A stretch of 34,903 bases of DNA. Origin: JABWBJ01 sp035646395. GTDB lineage: Bacteria; Gemmatimonadota; Gemmatimonadetes; Gemmatimonadales; Gemmatimonadaceae. The stretch is from NCBI GenBank assembly GCA_035646395.1, contig DASRPK010000078.1, positions 1 through 34,903 on the forward strand, read 5' to 3'. Shown here in pieces: positions 16,968-24,224 of this stretch. Every line of letters starts with the position of its first letter. Position 1 is the stretch's first letter. The notes under the pieces were generated by a model. That model ran no database searches. It saw nothing but the letters and a program-made list of their open reading frames with translations, and was not told where the DNA came from. A program made the translations under genes and the position numbers.

Positions 16968-17636
16968 ATGCTGCAGGAAGCCGTGACAACACCGACCAGG
17001 GCAACGATGGGTTCTGAAAACATCAGAATCCTGCTGGTCGACGACCACACTATCCTCCGCGAAGGTTTGGCCGCGGTATTGAATGCAGTCGACGGTTTCG
17101 AAGTCATCGGACAGGCCGCCGACGGAAAGGCGGCTCTCAGCGCATTCACAGAATTGCAGCCGGATGTGGCGATCCTGGACCTGCGGATGCGACCAATGGA
17201 CGGCGTTGAACTTACGCGGCACATTCGCGAGCTGAGCCCCAACGCGCGAGTGATCCTGCTGACGACATACGACACCGATGAGGAGATCTTCCGTGGGCTG
17301 CGCGCCGGCGCGTCGAGCTACCTCCTGAAGGATGTCGATTCCACGCGTCTCGCGGAAACCATTCGTTCGGTGCACGCCGGACGCAAAGAGATTCCGCCCG
17401 AGATCGCGGCCAAGCTCGCTGACCACGTCGCATCGGAAACACTCACGCCGCGACAGGAGGAAGTGCTGCGCGGTGTCGCTGAAGGAAAATCAAACCTCGA
17501 GATCGCCAAGGCGCTGTTCGTGAGCGAAGGTACCGTGAAAGCCCACGTGAAGGCGATTCTGCAGAAGCTCGGCGCGCGCGACCGGACTCAGGCAATTACC
17601 ATCGCGATCAAACGCGGACTCGTCAGGCCTCTCTGA
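16968..17636 (+). CDS. NarL/FixJ-family response regulator (REC + LuxR HTH)
   Basis: A 222-residue cytoplasmic transcription factor. The receiver begins at about residue 17 (NIRILLVDDHTILREGL), with the acidic pair at 25-26, phospho-acceptor Asp71 in AILDLRMRPMDG, the switch Thr in LLTTYD and Lys in YLLKD. The output domain is the LuxR-type helix-turn-helix, LTPRQEEVLRGVAEG through SEGTVKAHVKAILQKLG. An in-frame TTG at 16923 gives a longer N-terminus, but GGGGA lies 7 nt before the ATG at 16968. The divergent neighbour at 16220-16894 is a kinase-like protein and the likely partner. Direct targets may include the BON gene 162 bp downstream, but nothing in the sequence proves it. Confidence 0.93.
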   Translation: MLQEAVTTPTRATMGSENIRILLVDDHTILREGLAAVLNAVDGFEVIGQAADGKAALSAFTELQPDVAILDLRMRPMDGVELTRHIRELSPNARVILLTTYDTDEEIFRGLRAGASSYLLKDVDSTRLAETIRSVHAGRKEIPPEIAAKLADHVASETLTPRQEEVLRGVAEGKSNLEIAKALFVSEGTVKAHVKAILQKLGARDRTQAITIAIKRGLVRPL

Positions 17637-17798
17637 CGAATCCGCTGTTGCCCCACCGGGCGTAACCACACGTACCTCCCTGGCTGAATTGCGTGCACAC
17701 TCCGGGCACGCGAACCTGCTGCCTCACATGGGTGAACGCCGCGGGCGCCGGTCGTCCGCCGCGTCTCCCAGAACTCCAGTGAGCGGGAGGAGATGCAC

Positions 17799-18953
17799 AT
17801 GGCACGCTACGAAGAGGAGCGCTACGGCGGACAGCGCGGCTCGACACGCCGCGGTGGATTCAATGACCGCGGGCGCGACGACGATTTCGAGCAGCAGGAA
17901 CGCGACCGCTACCGCAGCAGCGAATACGGCCGCGAGTACGGCACGGAACGCGGTCGTGGCGGGAGCGAGGGGTGGAGGAACCAGGATGAGCGTGATTACG
18001 GGCGCTCGTTAGGCGGGCGGGAGTCATCCGAGCGGTACGATGAAGAGGACACGTATTCCGCCGGTGGCCGCGAAGGAAATCGTTATGGAACCGGTTCCGG
18101 GCAGGGGAGCCAGGGACGCTGGGGTTCGCAGCGCTACGGACAGGGATCTCAGGGCTCCGGTTACCAGGGCTCAATGGGCTATGGCAGTGGGCAGGGCGGG
18201 TATGGCGCCTCGCAGGGCTACCAGGGTTCGCAGGGTTACCAAGGCTCCCAGGGCTCCCAGGGCTCCCAGGGTTCCCAGGGCTACCAGGGTTCGCAGGGTT
18301 ATGGCCAGCCCTCCAGTTTCTACGGTCAGGGTTCGCAGCGTTATGGCCAGGGCGGTTCAGGATACGAGGAGGGGATCGGTCGGGATCAGGGCACGTGGCG
18401 CGGCGGCCAGGGTTCGTGGGGTGGGCAGCAGTATGGCCAGAGTGGACGCGGTGGCTCGATGCAGGGAGACGGGTGGACCAGCGAGCCTGACGAAATGCGG
18501 TGGGGCCGTCAGCAGGGTCTGTATGGATCGTCAGAGTACGGCGGCTACATCTCGAGTCAGCGGTCGCAGACGGATTACCAGTCGCACGTTGGTAAGGGCC
18601 CGAAAGGTTGGCAGCGCTCAGACGAACGCATTCGCGAAGAAGTGAATGAAGCGCTGGCGCGTCATCCGGAAATCGACGCCAGTGAAATCGAGGTCCGGGT
18701 GGAAAAGGCCGAAGTCACTCTCACCGGAACCGTCGACGAGCGTCGCACAAAGCGACTGGTCGAGGACATTGCCGAGCGCGTCTTCGGTGTGAAGGACGTC
18801 GAGAACAAGGTGAAGGTGAAAGGCCGTGGTTTCTTCGGCCTCGGCGGCGACAAGGACGTCACCACGAAGGCTGACCGGGATACCGGCACCGAAGCCCACG
18901 AAACCAAGCGGACGACGGCGGGCACGACCGCGGGGACCAGCACGACGCGTTAG
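17799..18953 (+). CDS. BON-domain protein with long Q/G/Y/S-rich prion-like N-terminal region
   Basis: A 384-residue protein. Residues 1-90 are rich in Arg, Gly, Glu and Tyr (RGRGG, EYGREYG). Residues 95-250 are a low-complexity array of GYQGSQ, GSQ and RYGQ-type repeats, with composition like FUS-type prion-like domains. Residues 274-342 form a BON domain (RSDERIREEVNEALARHP through VFGVKDVENKVKVKG), a fold of about 60-70 residues associated with phospholipid or envelope binding in OsmY-like proteins. A Thr/Gly-rich tail closes it. There is no signal peptide. GGGAGGAG lies 6 nt before the ATG at 17799 and directly abuts the ATG at 17793, so 17799 is preferred. Proteins with an Arg/Gly-rich lead and this BON type are common in soil bacteria and often stress-linked. 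A terminator follows at 18980. Confidence 0.85.
   Translation: MARYEEERYGGQRGSTRRGGFNDRGRDDDFEQQERDRYRSSEYGREYGTERGRGGSEGWRNQDERDYGRSLGGRESSERYDEEDTYSAGGREGNRYGTGSGQGSQGRWGSQRYGQGSQGSGYQGSMGYGSGQGGYGASQGYQGSQGYQGSQGSQGSQGSQGYQGSQGYGQPSSFYGQGSQRYGQGGSGYEEGIGRDQGTWRGGQGSWGGQQYGQSGRGGSMQGDGWTSEPDEMRWGRQQGLYGSSEYGGYISSQRSQTDYQSHVGKGPKGWQRSDERIREEVNEALARHPEIDASEIEVRVEKAEVTLTGTVDERRTKRLVEDIAERVFGVKDVENKVKVKGRGFFGLGGDKDVTTKADRDTGTEAHETKRTTAGTTAGTSTTR
18212..18300 (+). repeat. 9-bp tandem repeat encoding Gly-Ser-Gln/Gly-Tyr-Gln units
   Basis: About nine to ten copies of a 9-bp unit close to GGCTCCCAG, with TAC and TTC variants, encode the GSQ and GYQ array in the BON protein. Near-identical neighbouring copies make slippage and length variation between strains likely. 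Confidence 0.8.
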
Positions 18954-18979
18954 CCTAACTCCTCACGGCAGTAGCAGTT

Positions 18980-19022
18980 CGCCCCGGTGTTCGCTTCGAG
19001 AACGCCGGGGCGAGGTGTTTTA
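18980..19022 (+). terminator. Intrinsic terminator after the BON gene
   Basis: A 13-bp stem (18980-18992 with 19000-19012, one G-T wobble) has a 7-nt loop GCTTCGA and is followed by a short T-run at 19018-19022. It lies 27 nt after the stop codon and should end the BON message. Confidence 0.82.
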
Positions 19023-19179
19023 TGCGGCGATGCTCTATCTCCCGGGGAGTAGGCCCGCATGCGATGCCGGGGGCGCTCCAGTATCGGCACTGGATAGACG
19101 AAAAGTCACCACTCGCGGGAAATGGTTTCGACTGCGCCAATGACGCAGGTTGCCCGAGCCTCCTTCGGAGCACCCCTGA

Positions 19180-19506
19180 ATGGGTTCGATTCTCTCGATG
19201 CAGTGGCCGGTACCCTCGAGCAAGCAGCCCAACGCTGTGCTCGTCGTCTCCGGTGCCCTCCATCAAATGCGCGGACGGTTATCCGTCCTTCGTGGTTCCG
19301 TTTTTCATAACGACATCCTGCGTGCGCGGGGGCATCGCCAGCAGCTCGTGGGAATGCTGCAGCGCTTCTGGAAGCGCGACCGGCGCACCATCGAAGCCTG
19401 GGTCGACGCGGCAGTGAGAAAAAATGTCGCACCGCCTGCCATGCGCACGCCGGCCTGGCGGAGCCGCCTTCGAAATGGCGCGCAGAGTCTGCAGCAGGAG
19501 ACCTGA
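19180..19506 (+). CDS. CsbD-like small stress protein (divergent)
   Basis: A 108-residue basic protein. The segment HQMRGRLSVLRGSVF, followed by LRARGHRQQLVGMLQRFWKRDRR, resembles the CsbD pattern of a repeated K/R-G-K/R helix and a GkrdQLvGklQerYG element. CsbD proteins are general-stress proteins of unknown biochemical role. The match is loose and the N-terminal 25 residues are unlike the family, so this is a tentative assignment. GGAG lies 9 nt before the ATG at 19180; an in-frame ATG at 19198 is an alternative. The stop is 2 nt before the GTG of the DUF4397 gene, and that gene's ribosome binding site lies inside this gene, so the two are probably co-translated. Confidence 0.55.
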   Translation: MGSILSMQWPVPSSKQPNAVLVVSGALHQMRGRLSVLRGSVFHNDILRARGHRQQLVGMLQRFWKRDRRTIEAWVDAAVRKNVAPPAMRTPAWRSRLRNGAQSLQQET

Positions 19507-19508
19507 GC

Positions 19509-20246
19509 GTGAAGACCCGCGTGCTGACGTCGGCATTCGTCATGGCGGCCACATTCACGGCGTGCAATGAAGCCCAGACGGATAATGAAGTCACCACGCG
19601 CTCCGCGGGTGGTGATGCGGCCGTCTCCATGTCAGGTGACTCGGCCGACAAGCGCGGCGTCGCGCTGGTGCGCGTCGTCAATGCCGTTCCCGGGCAGAAC
19701 CGCCTGGTGGTTCGTGCCGATCGTGATCACCAGCTGACGGCCGCCGAATACAAGGCGGTCACTGAGTACCAGCCGATCGATCGCAACTGGGTAACGTTCG
19801 AGATCGGTGCATCGGGTGACAGTGTGTTCGAGCCGCTCGCGACGAATCGCGAAATGCTCACCGACGGTCATCGCTACACGATCGTGGTGATGCGCGACAG
19901 CGCGAAACACTATGAAACGCGCGTCCTGCGGGACGAGATCTCCGATGACTCGACCATGGCGCAGGTGCGCGTGATCCACGCGGCCCGGGGCACTGACGAG
20001 GTGAGCCTGGTCCAGCGTGGTGCCGATACGATCGTTGATGGCGTGAATTTCACGATGGAAGCAGGGTACAAGGCTGTGAAGCCGTGGCGCGGGACGCTGG
20101 AGATCCGTACCGAATCAGGTAACCGCCTGCTGCATTCGATACCTAACGTGGCGTTACAGGCCGGCCGGTCGTACACGATCGTGCTGACGCGGAACGCTGC
20201 CGGAAAGCTGGATTCGTTCAGGTTCGACGACTCACAGGTGAAGTAA
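19509..20246 (+). CDS. DUF4397-domain lipoprotein
   Basis: A 245-residue protein. The N-terminus MKTRVLTSAFVMAATFTAC is a lipoprotein-type signal with Cys19 as the anchor. Two copies of the beta-sandwich DUF4397 pattern follow: VALVRVVNAVPGQNRLVVRAD with RYTIVVMRD, then AQVRVIHAARGTDEVSLVQRG with SYTIVLTRN. The family is exported, common in environmental bacteria, and of unknown function; binding or wall-associated roles are assumed. The start is a GTG with GGAG about 9 nt ahead, inside the preceding gene. A strong hairpin follows the stop at 20253-20316. Confidence 0.86.
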   Translation: MKTRVLTSAFVMAATFTACNEAQTDNEVTTRSAGGDAAVSMSGDSADKRGVALVRVVNAVPGQNRLVVRADRDHQLTAAEYKAVTEYQPIDRNWVTFEIGASGDSVFEPLATNREMLTDGHRYTIVVMRDSAKHYETRVLRDEISDDSTMAQVRVIHAARGTDEVSLVQRGADTIVDGVNFTMEAGYKAVKPWRGTLEIRTESGNRLLHSIPNVALQAGRSYTIVLTRNAAGKLDSFRFDDSQVK

Positions 20247-20252
20247 ATCCGG

Positions 20253-20316
20253 GGCCGGCCGCTCCGTGAAGTTCGGGTAGGCGCGCAAGCGGCCCGAACG
20301 CGGAGCGCCCCGGCCG
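20253..20316. terminator. Multi-part hairpin after the DUF4397 gene
   Basis: Nested complementary blocks GTTCGGG/CCCGAAC (20271-20277 with 20293-20299) and GCTCCG/CGGAGC (20261-20266 with 20301-20306), plus partial outer pairing, form a long GC-rich stem. It lacks a T-run, so it may pause polymerase or protect the 3' end rather than terminate by itself. Confidence 0.45.
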
Positions 20317-20330
20317 CCAACGGAGGCGTG

Positions 20331-20948
20331 ATGGCCGCCGGACGCCAGTCACCAGAGCCGCAGATCGCCGAAGACGAGCGCTTTGATCGCGCCGCTCACC
20401 GGTTACGGGTGATTGCCTGGTGGATCGTCCTGCCGCTCCTCGCGGTGGGTGCATTCACGAACCAGGTGCAGGAGCACGCGGTTCCTTCCACGGTCCTGCG
20501 CGCGGCGATCATTTACGGATTCGTGCTGCTGGTCGTGCGGCTCGCCGGCAAACGGACCCTGGCCGAGTTGAGCACGTTCGACCTGGTCGTCCTGCTGATC
20601 ATGAGCGAGGCGATTCAGCCTGCGCTGGTCGCTGACGATACCCGCATAACGAGTGCCATGCTCCTCGTCGGCACGTTCGCCGCCATCGACTTCGTGCTGG
20701 CGATCCTGAAGGACAAATCGCCGACTGCGTCGCGCGCCCTGGATGACATACCCACGGTCCTCGTGCGCGATGGAAAGCCGAACCAGGAAGCCCTCACGCG
20801 CGAGCGCGTCGATGAAGACGACATCATGGAAGCGGCTCGCCGCGACCATGGCCTCGAACGATTCGACCAGGTCCGCTTCGCGATCCTGGAGCGTACCGGT
20901 GGGATTTCAATTATCCCGTGGCCGGAGGTTACTCCTCGAGCTCGATGA
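20331..20948 (+). CDS. DUF421 (YetF/YcaP-like) membrane protein
   Basis: A 205-residue inner-membrane protein with three hydrophobic helices (about residues 26-44, 55-73 and 86-125). The signature AGKRTLAELSTFDLVVLLIMSEAIQ is the conserved DUF421 loop and helix. A cytoplasmic C-terminal domain carries the PTVLVRDGKPNQEALTRERVDEDDI element and ends in GGISIIP, as expected of full-length members. The family's function is not established; roles in envelope or spore physiology have been proposed. GGAGG is 4 nt before the ATG at 20331 and 1 nt before the GTG at 20328, so the ATG is preferred. The 3' end overlaps the convergent receiver gene by 20 bp. Confidence 0.9.
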   Translation: MAAGRQSPEPQIAEDERFDRAAHRLRVIAWWIVLPLLAVGAFTNQVQEHAVPSTVLRAAIIYGFVLLVVRLAGKRTLAELSTFDLVVLLIMSEAIQPALVADDTRITSAMLLVGTFAAIDFVLAILKDKSPTASRALDDIPTVLVRDGKPNQEALTRERVDEDDIMEAARRDHGLERFDQVRFAILERTGGISIIPWPEVTPRAR

Positions 20949-21333
20949 CGGCCTGCCCGGCGACAACTCGCCGGATGGCGGCGATCAAGCGGTCGGATGC
21001 GACGCCTTTCGAGACAAATCCCCACGCACCGTGCGACATCGCCCGCCTGACGAGATCACCCGTTGGGTAGCCGGTGAACACGAGCACGCGTGAGTCGGGA
21101 AGTTTCTGCGCGATCTGCTCGAGGATCTTCATCGCGTCGACGCCACCGGGGAGATCGACGTCCAGCAGGACAACCGATGGGTTCATGCGTGTAACCGATT
21201 CCACCGACCGCGAAAGGTCTTCCACGCGGTGAAGGCCGGCAAATCCCGGCTCCAGATTCAGGCGACGTTCGAGCGCATCGACAAGCAGGACATTGTCATC
21301 GATGCACATAACGGTGAAAGCCGCGGATTCCAT
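20929..21333 (-). CDS. Stand-alone receiver-domain protein (NarL-type REC without HTH)
   Basis: A 134-residue protein that is only a receiver: FTVMCIDDN with the acidic pair at 12-13, phospho-acceptor Asp58 in VVLLDVDLPGG, Thr in VFTGYP and Lys109 in FVSKG. The C-terminal helix RLIAAIRRVVAGQ is the NarL-type linker, but the chain ends at once and no DNA-binding domain follows. It should act as a phosphate sink or by protein contact. An in-frame ATG at 21399 overlaps the kinase gene; the ATG at 21333 has GGAG about 10 nt upstream and starts the domain directly, so it is preferred. It follows the histidine kinase gene on the same strand and is its likely partner. Confidence 0.88.
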   Translation of the reverse strand: MESAAFTVMCIDDNVLLVDALERRLNLEPGFAGLHRVEDLSRSVESVTRMNPSVVLLDVDLPGGVDAMKILEQIAQKLPDSRVLVFTGYPTGDLVRRAMSHGAWGFVSKGVASDRLIAAIRRVVAGQAVIELEE

Positions 21334-21385
21334 CGACGCGATGCTCCCTCCCCCACCCAATCCCCTGGGTTCTGATCTGTCGCCG

Positions 21386-22438
21386 TCAGTGTAAGACATC
21401 GTCGAGTATCGAAAAGTCCTTGGGATCTACCCACCGAACCGTATCAGGTGTCATGTCAGTTTTCGGCGTGCCGATCGCGATGATGCTTCCGCTGACGTTC
21501 GTTGTTGCCGATGGGTGCGTCCCGATCACCGAAGGAAGCGCGTCCACGTCGCAAATAGTCAGGTCCGCTGGGTCCGTTGTATGAGCCGCCACCTCCTCCA
21601 GACCCCTGTGGCGAATCAGCAGCCGCAGCATAGCGAGTTGGCGCGGGTCACTGATCAACAGGCGCACTCGGCGGTGCTTGCCGTTTTCGGACAGCGGAGT
21701 CGAAATACGAACCGGCATGATGAGCGTGAAGACCGTTCCCGTTTCGGACTCCGGTGCCAGGACCAGGTCACCCCCATACCGGTTGAGTAATGCTCGTCCG
21801 GTGGAAAGGCCGAGGCCAGTCGCATACCCGCGGGCGCGGGTGGTGAAGTAGGGCTCGAAGCACCGTCGACGGGTTTCCTCGTCCATTCCGCCGCCGTTGT
21901 CCTCCACGTCCAACATCACCCGGGCCTGCTCGGTGCGCGTCGTCAACGTCAGCTTCGGGGACGTTGTCCGTTCCATCGCCTGACGAGAATTCATCACCAG
22001 GTTGATGAGGATCTGCGCCAGCGCGCCTGGCGGGACGGCAACGACCGGCAAGTCGCTGCCGATTTTCGCTTCGACGATGCTGTGCGGCGGCAGGGCATCG
22101 ACCACGATCGGCTGCAGATCCTGCCACCACTCATGGAGCGTCGTGAGCTGGGCCTCGTCGCGCTGGTCGAACGGGTCCGATGAAAGCAGGCGGAGACCGC
22201 CGGCCAGTCGCTGCAGCCGGAGGATGCTTTGCCGGATGCTCGCCAGGTCGTTCCGAGCCTTCTCCGGCAGCTCCGTCGTCGCTGCCACGACATCAAGTCG
22301 GAGGAGCACTGGCATGACGAGGTTGCGCAGGTCGTGTCCAAGTCCGGACGCGAGCGTCCCCAGCGTCGCCATCCGTTGGAGGCGCTGAAGGTGACGTTCT
22401 TCCGCCGGGAGCTCGTCCGAAACTGCCGATTTGAACAC
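21386..22438 (-). CDS. Cytoplasmic histidine kinase with a shrunken C-terminal receiver-like tail
   Basis: A 350-residue soluble kinase. GLGHDLRNL carries the phospho-accepting His35. LHEWWQDLQPI leads into the ATPase, with N-box NLVMNSRQA, DNGGGMD, FEPYFTTRARG and GLGLSTGRALL all intact. After about residue 254, a tail of about 95 residues starts like a receiver (VRLLISDPRQLAMLRLLI) and has ICDVDALP at the acceptor position, but is shorter than a full receiver. The frame extends to a GTG at 22531; AGGA lies 8 nt before the GTG at 22438 and the extra residues look uncoding (CRRPLWRC), so 22438 is preferred. It lacks membrane helices and sensory domains, so its signal must come from partners. 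The receiver gene at 20929 follows. Confidence 0.85.
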   Translation of the reverse strand: MFKSAVSDELPAEERHLQRLQRMATLGTLASGLGHDLRNLVMPVLLRLDVVAATTELPEKARNDLASIRQSILRLQRLAGGLRLLSSDPFDQRDEAQLTTLHEWWQDLQPIVVDALPPHSIVEAKIGSDLPVVAVPPGALAQILINLVMNSRQAMERTTSPKLTLTTRTEQARVMLDVEDNGGGMDEETRRRCFEPYFTTRARGYATGLGLSTGRALLNRYGGDLVLAPESETGTVFTLIMPVRISTPLSENGKHRRVRLLISDPRQLAMLRLLIRHRGLEEVAAHTTDPADLTICDVDALPSVIGTHPSATTNVSGSIIAIGTPKTDMTPDTVRWVDPKDFSILDDVLH

Positions 22439-22831
22439 GTCGTTTATCCTAGGGCAAAACCTGAGCCGGCCAGCCGCCCGGCTGACTCTCGCCTGAAGGC
22501 TACATCTCCACAGTGGGCGACGACATAGCACCCCCGGATCAAGTTTTCCTATTCCCTGCGACCTGCGTCACAGAGCGGGTCGGTGCGCCCATAACTGGTT
22601 GGTAGCTGCGAAGCTCTGGGCCTTTGGGGCGATCGTCATCCCACGTTGGGTCACATCCGTGACGCCCCGGGATCGCGCCCGCTTCCTTCACGCCTGAAAA
22701 GAATCGCACTCGGGACTGGTGCGGCGCGTGCTGATGTTGCATGGTGGAGCACGACTTGCAACGCACCAAACGGCGGCAAGATCGAGAGATTCGACGTTCG
22801 GATCTCGCGCTCACTCGGGGCAAAACTGCAT

Positions 22832-22837
22832 CATAAT
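22832..22837 (+). promoter_or_regulatory. Candidate -10 element for a leaderless receiver gene
   Basis: CATAAT ends 5 nt before the ATG of the receiver gene, and no Shine-Dalgarno is present. A start point about 6 nt downstream would fall at the ATG itself, suggesting a leaderless message. No good -35 hexamer is seen. The rest of the 404-bp gap (22439-22842) holds no gene or structure I can support. Confidence 0.35.
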
Positions 22838-22842
22838 TCCGC

Positions 22843-23280
22843 ATGGCGCTTCGCATCGTAGTGATCGACGATAACACCGACCTGGTCGAGAGCATGCTGA
22901 GCGTATTGCAGCTGCTCGGCCATGAGGCGTGGGGCGCGTTGAGTGGAGCGGAAGGCGTTCGCCTCGCGGAAGAGAAATTGCCGGACGTCGCGTTTGTCGA
23001 CGTGGCAATGCCGGGCATGAACGGCTTCGACGTGGCGGCGCAGATTCGCCGGCGTTCGTGGGGACACGCGATGATCTTGATCGCGCTGACCGGGTGGGGT
23101 CGTGCTGAGGACCAGGAACTTTGCCGCGACGCTGGCTTTGACCATGTCGCGCTGAAGCCCGTTGATCTCGACTACCTCCAGGTGTTACTGGGGCGAGTCT
23201 CTACGTACACGCCCCACACGGTCCCTGCCGTGACGCAGGCCGCGCGAACGGGTTCACCGTTCGACGCGGCCCGGCCCTAG
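22843..23280 (+). CDS. Stand-alone response regulator receiver
   Basis: A 145-residue receiver: LRIVVIDDN with acidic residues at 9-10, phospho-acceptor Asp53 in FVDVAMPGMNG, Thr in ALTGWG and Lys105 in ALKPVD. The ALTGWG and LKPVD forms match the receiver at the end of the hybrid kinase at 11873-14713 (VTGWG, VKPVN), a type usually fused to or served by hybrid kinases. A 20-residue tail has no fold I recognise, so there is no output domain. The gene is divergent from the histidine kinase gene at 22438 and might be phosphorylated by it. The last 4 bp overlap the convergent small membrane protein gene. Confidence 0.92.
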   Translation: MALRIVVIDDNTDLVESMLSVLQLLGHEAWGALSGAEGVRLAEEKLPDVAFVDVAMPGMNGFDVAAQIRRRSWGHAMILIALTGWGRAEDQELCRDAGFDHVALKPVDLDYLQVLLGRVSTYTPHTVPAVTQAARTGSPFDAARP

Positions 23281-23429
23281 ACAACAGGGCGACGGCCCGA
23301 AATGACTCGTACAAGGAACACTACGACGGCGACGACCAGCAGAATGTGAATGAAGCCGCCCATCGTGTACGACGAGACCATACCGAGCAGCCACAGTACG
23401 ATCAGGATCAGGGCGATAGTCGAGAGCAT
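23277..23429 (-). CDS. Very small membrane protein, DUF5670/Lmo0937-like
   Basis: A 50-residue protein made of two hydrophobic helices (LSTIALILIVLWLLGMV and IHILLVVAVVVFLVRVI) joined by SSYTMGG, ending in SGRRPVV. This two-helix pattern with a conserved central Gly is that of the short Lmo0937/DUF5670 family, whose function is unknown. AAGGAG lies 6 nt before the ATG at 23429, which rules out the longer frame from 23486. It is convergent with the receiver gene and overlaps its stop by 4 bp. Confidence 0.85.
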   Translation of the reverse strand: MLSTIALILIVLWLLGMVSSYTMGGFIHILLVVAVVVFLVRVISGRRPVV

Positions 23430-23611
23430 CTGACTCTCCTTCGCAATCAGGTTGGCAGGCGCTGACATCCGCCTGCTGGGACACATTCTAGGAAGAAGCT
23501 CGATTCCCTACCATTGTCCGGCGGGGGGCCCGTGCCGTACCCCCGGGGTTCACCTTACACGGCCCCGGCGGTTTCAGCCCTCGAGTCCGCCAGGTGCGTG
23601 CCTAACGAGCA

Positions 23612-23863
23612 CTATTTCTTCTTGCGTGGGACCTTGGCCCCTTTTTCGCGCGCCTCGGACAGGCCGATGGCGATGGCCTGCTTCCGCGACTTCACTTTGC
23701 CGCCTTTTCCACCTGGCCCACTCTTCAATGTGCCGCGCTTGCGGCGGCGCATCGCGCTTGCGACGCGCTTCGACGCGGCCTTACCGTATTTCCGCTTTGC
23801 GCCGCTGCGCGTCGACGCCCGGCGACCTCCGCTGCGGGTCGCGGCCCGTTTCCTCGCTGCCAT
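23612..23863 (-). CDS. Small Lys/Arg-rich protein, DUF6496-like
   Basis: An 83-residue, strongly basic protein. The N-terminal 30 residues are Ala/Arg/Lys/Ser-rich, like a histone H1 tail. The conserved block KAASKRVASAMRRRKRGTLK, then VKSRKQAIAIGLSEAREKGAKVP, is the DUF6496 signature seen in many soil bacteria. The composition suggests nucleic-acid binding, but this is inference. GGAGG is 5 nt before the ATG at 23863. The 182 bp between it and the next small gene hold a GCCTAAC site and nothing else I can support. Confidence 0.88.
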   Translation of the reverse strand: MAARKRAATRSGGRRASTRSGAKRKYGKAASKRVASAMRRRKRGTLKSGPGGKGGKVKSRKQAIAIGLSEAREKGAKVPRKKK

Positions 23864-24188
23864 AACCGCCTCCGGTACTAAGCCTGTGGCAGGCTACGCA
23901 TCGCGAAGCGCCGTTCAATTGTCCGCGGGGGTGAACCTCACCCGTGCCTCACGAGTGAGAAGCGGCGTCCCCCTGCCGGCGCATTTTCCCTGTCGCCTCG
24001 CGTAGGGTCGAGAAATGCTCGCGCGGAGAATGTCGCGCGGCAGCAGTCGATGCAAAGTTGCACGGCGTCAGAATCATGGACTGAACGCCATAGCCCTGTC
24101 ACTCGATTCCATTGCGACCGGGACCGGCGCGATCGCCTAACACCTGGCGAATGCCGCGCCGACTGTGTGAGCGCAATGTGCACGTATA

Positions 24189-24221
24189 GGCGCGGGCCGC
24201 GCGGCCCGCGCCTTGCTTTTT
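24189..24221 (+). terminator. Strong intrinsic terminator with no annotated upstream gene
   Basis: A near-perfect 24-bp palindrome (24189-24212, arms GGCGCGGGCC and GGCCCGCGCC) is followed by TTGCTTTTT on the plus strand. The T-run is on the plus side only, yet both flanking genes are on the minus strand. In the 480-bp gap 23864-24343 the only small plus-strand frame is a 41-codon one at 24014-24139 with poor codon bias. The terminator therefore suggests an unannotated transcript, such as a small RNA. Confidence 0.75.
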
Positions 24222-24224
24222 GCT

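Noticed and set aside
17799..18953. The GSQ/GYQ repeat as a possible collagen-like or CRISPR-like array
   Set aside because: Units are 9 bp, contiguous and in frame without spacers, and the peptide lacks the Gly-X-Y proline pattern of collagen.
22539..23018. A 159-codon minus-strand frame over the intergenic gap and the receiver gene
   Set aside because: It runs antisense to the receiver's conserved motifs and has a Ser/Arg-rich composition typical of shadow frames.
23514..24005. A 163-codon plus-strand frame opposite the DUF6496-like gene
   Set aside because: The minus-strand gene has a good ribosome binding site and a known family signature; the plus frame has neither.
24014..24139. A 41-codon plus-strand frame before the orphan terminator
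   Set aside because: Third-position GC is only about 60% and the ribosome binding site is weak, so I did not call it a gene; a non-coding transcript is at least as likely.
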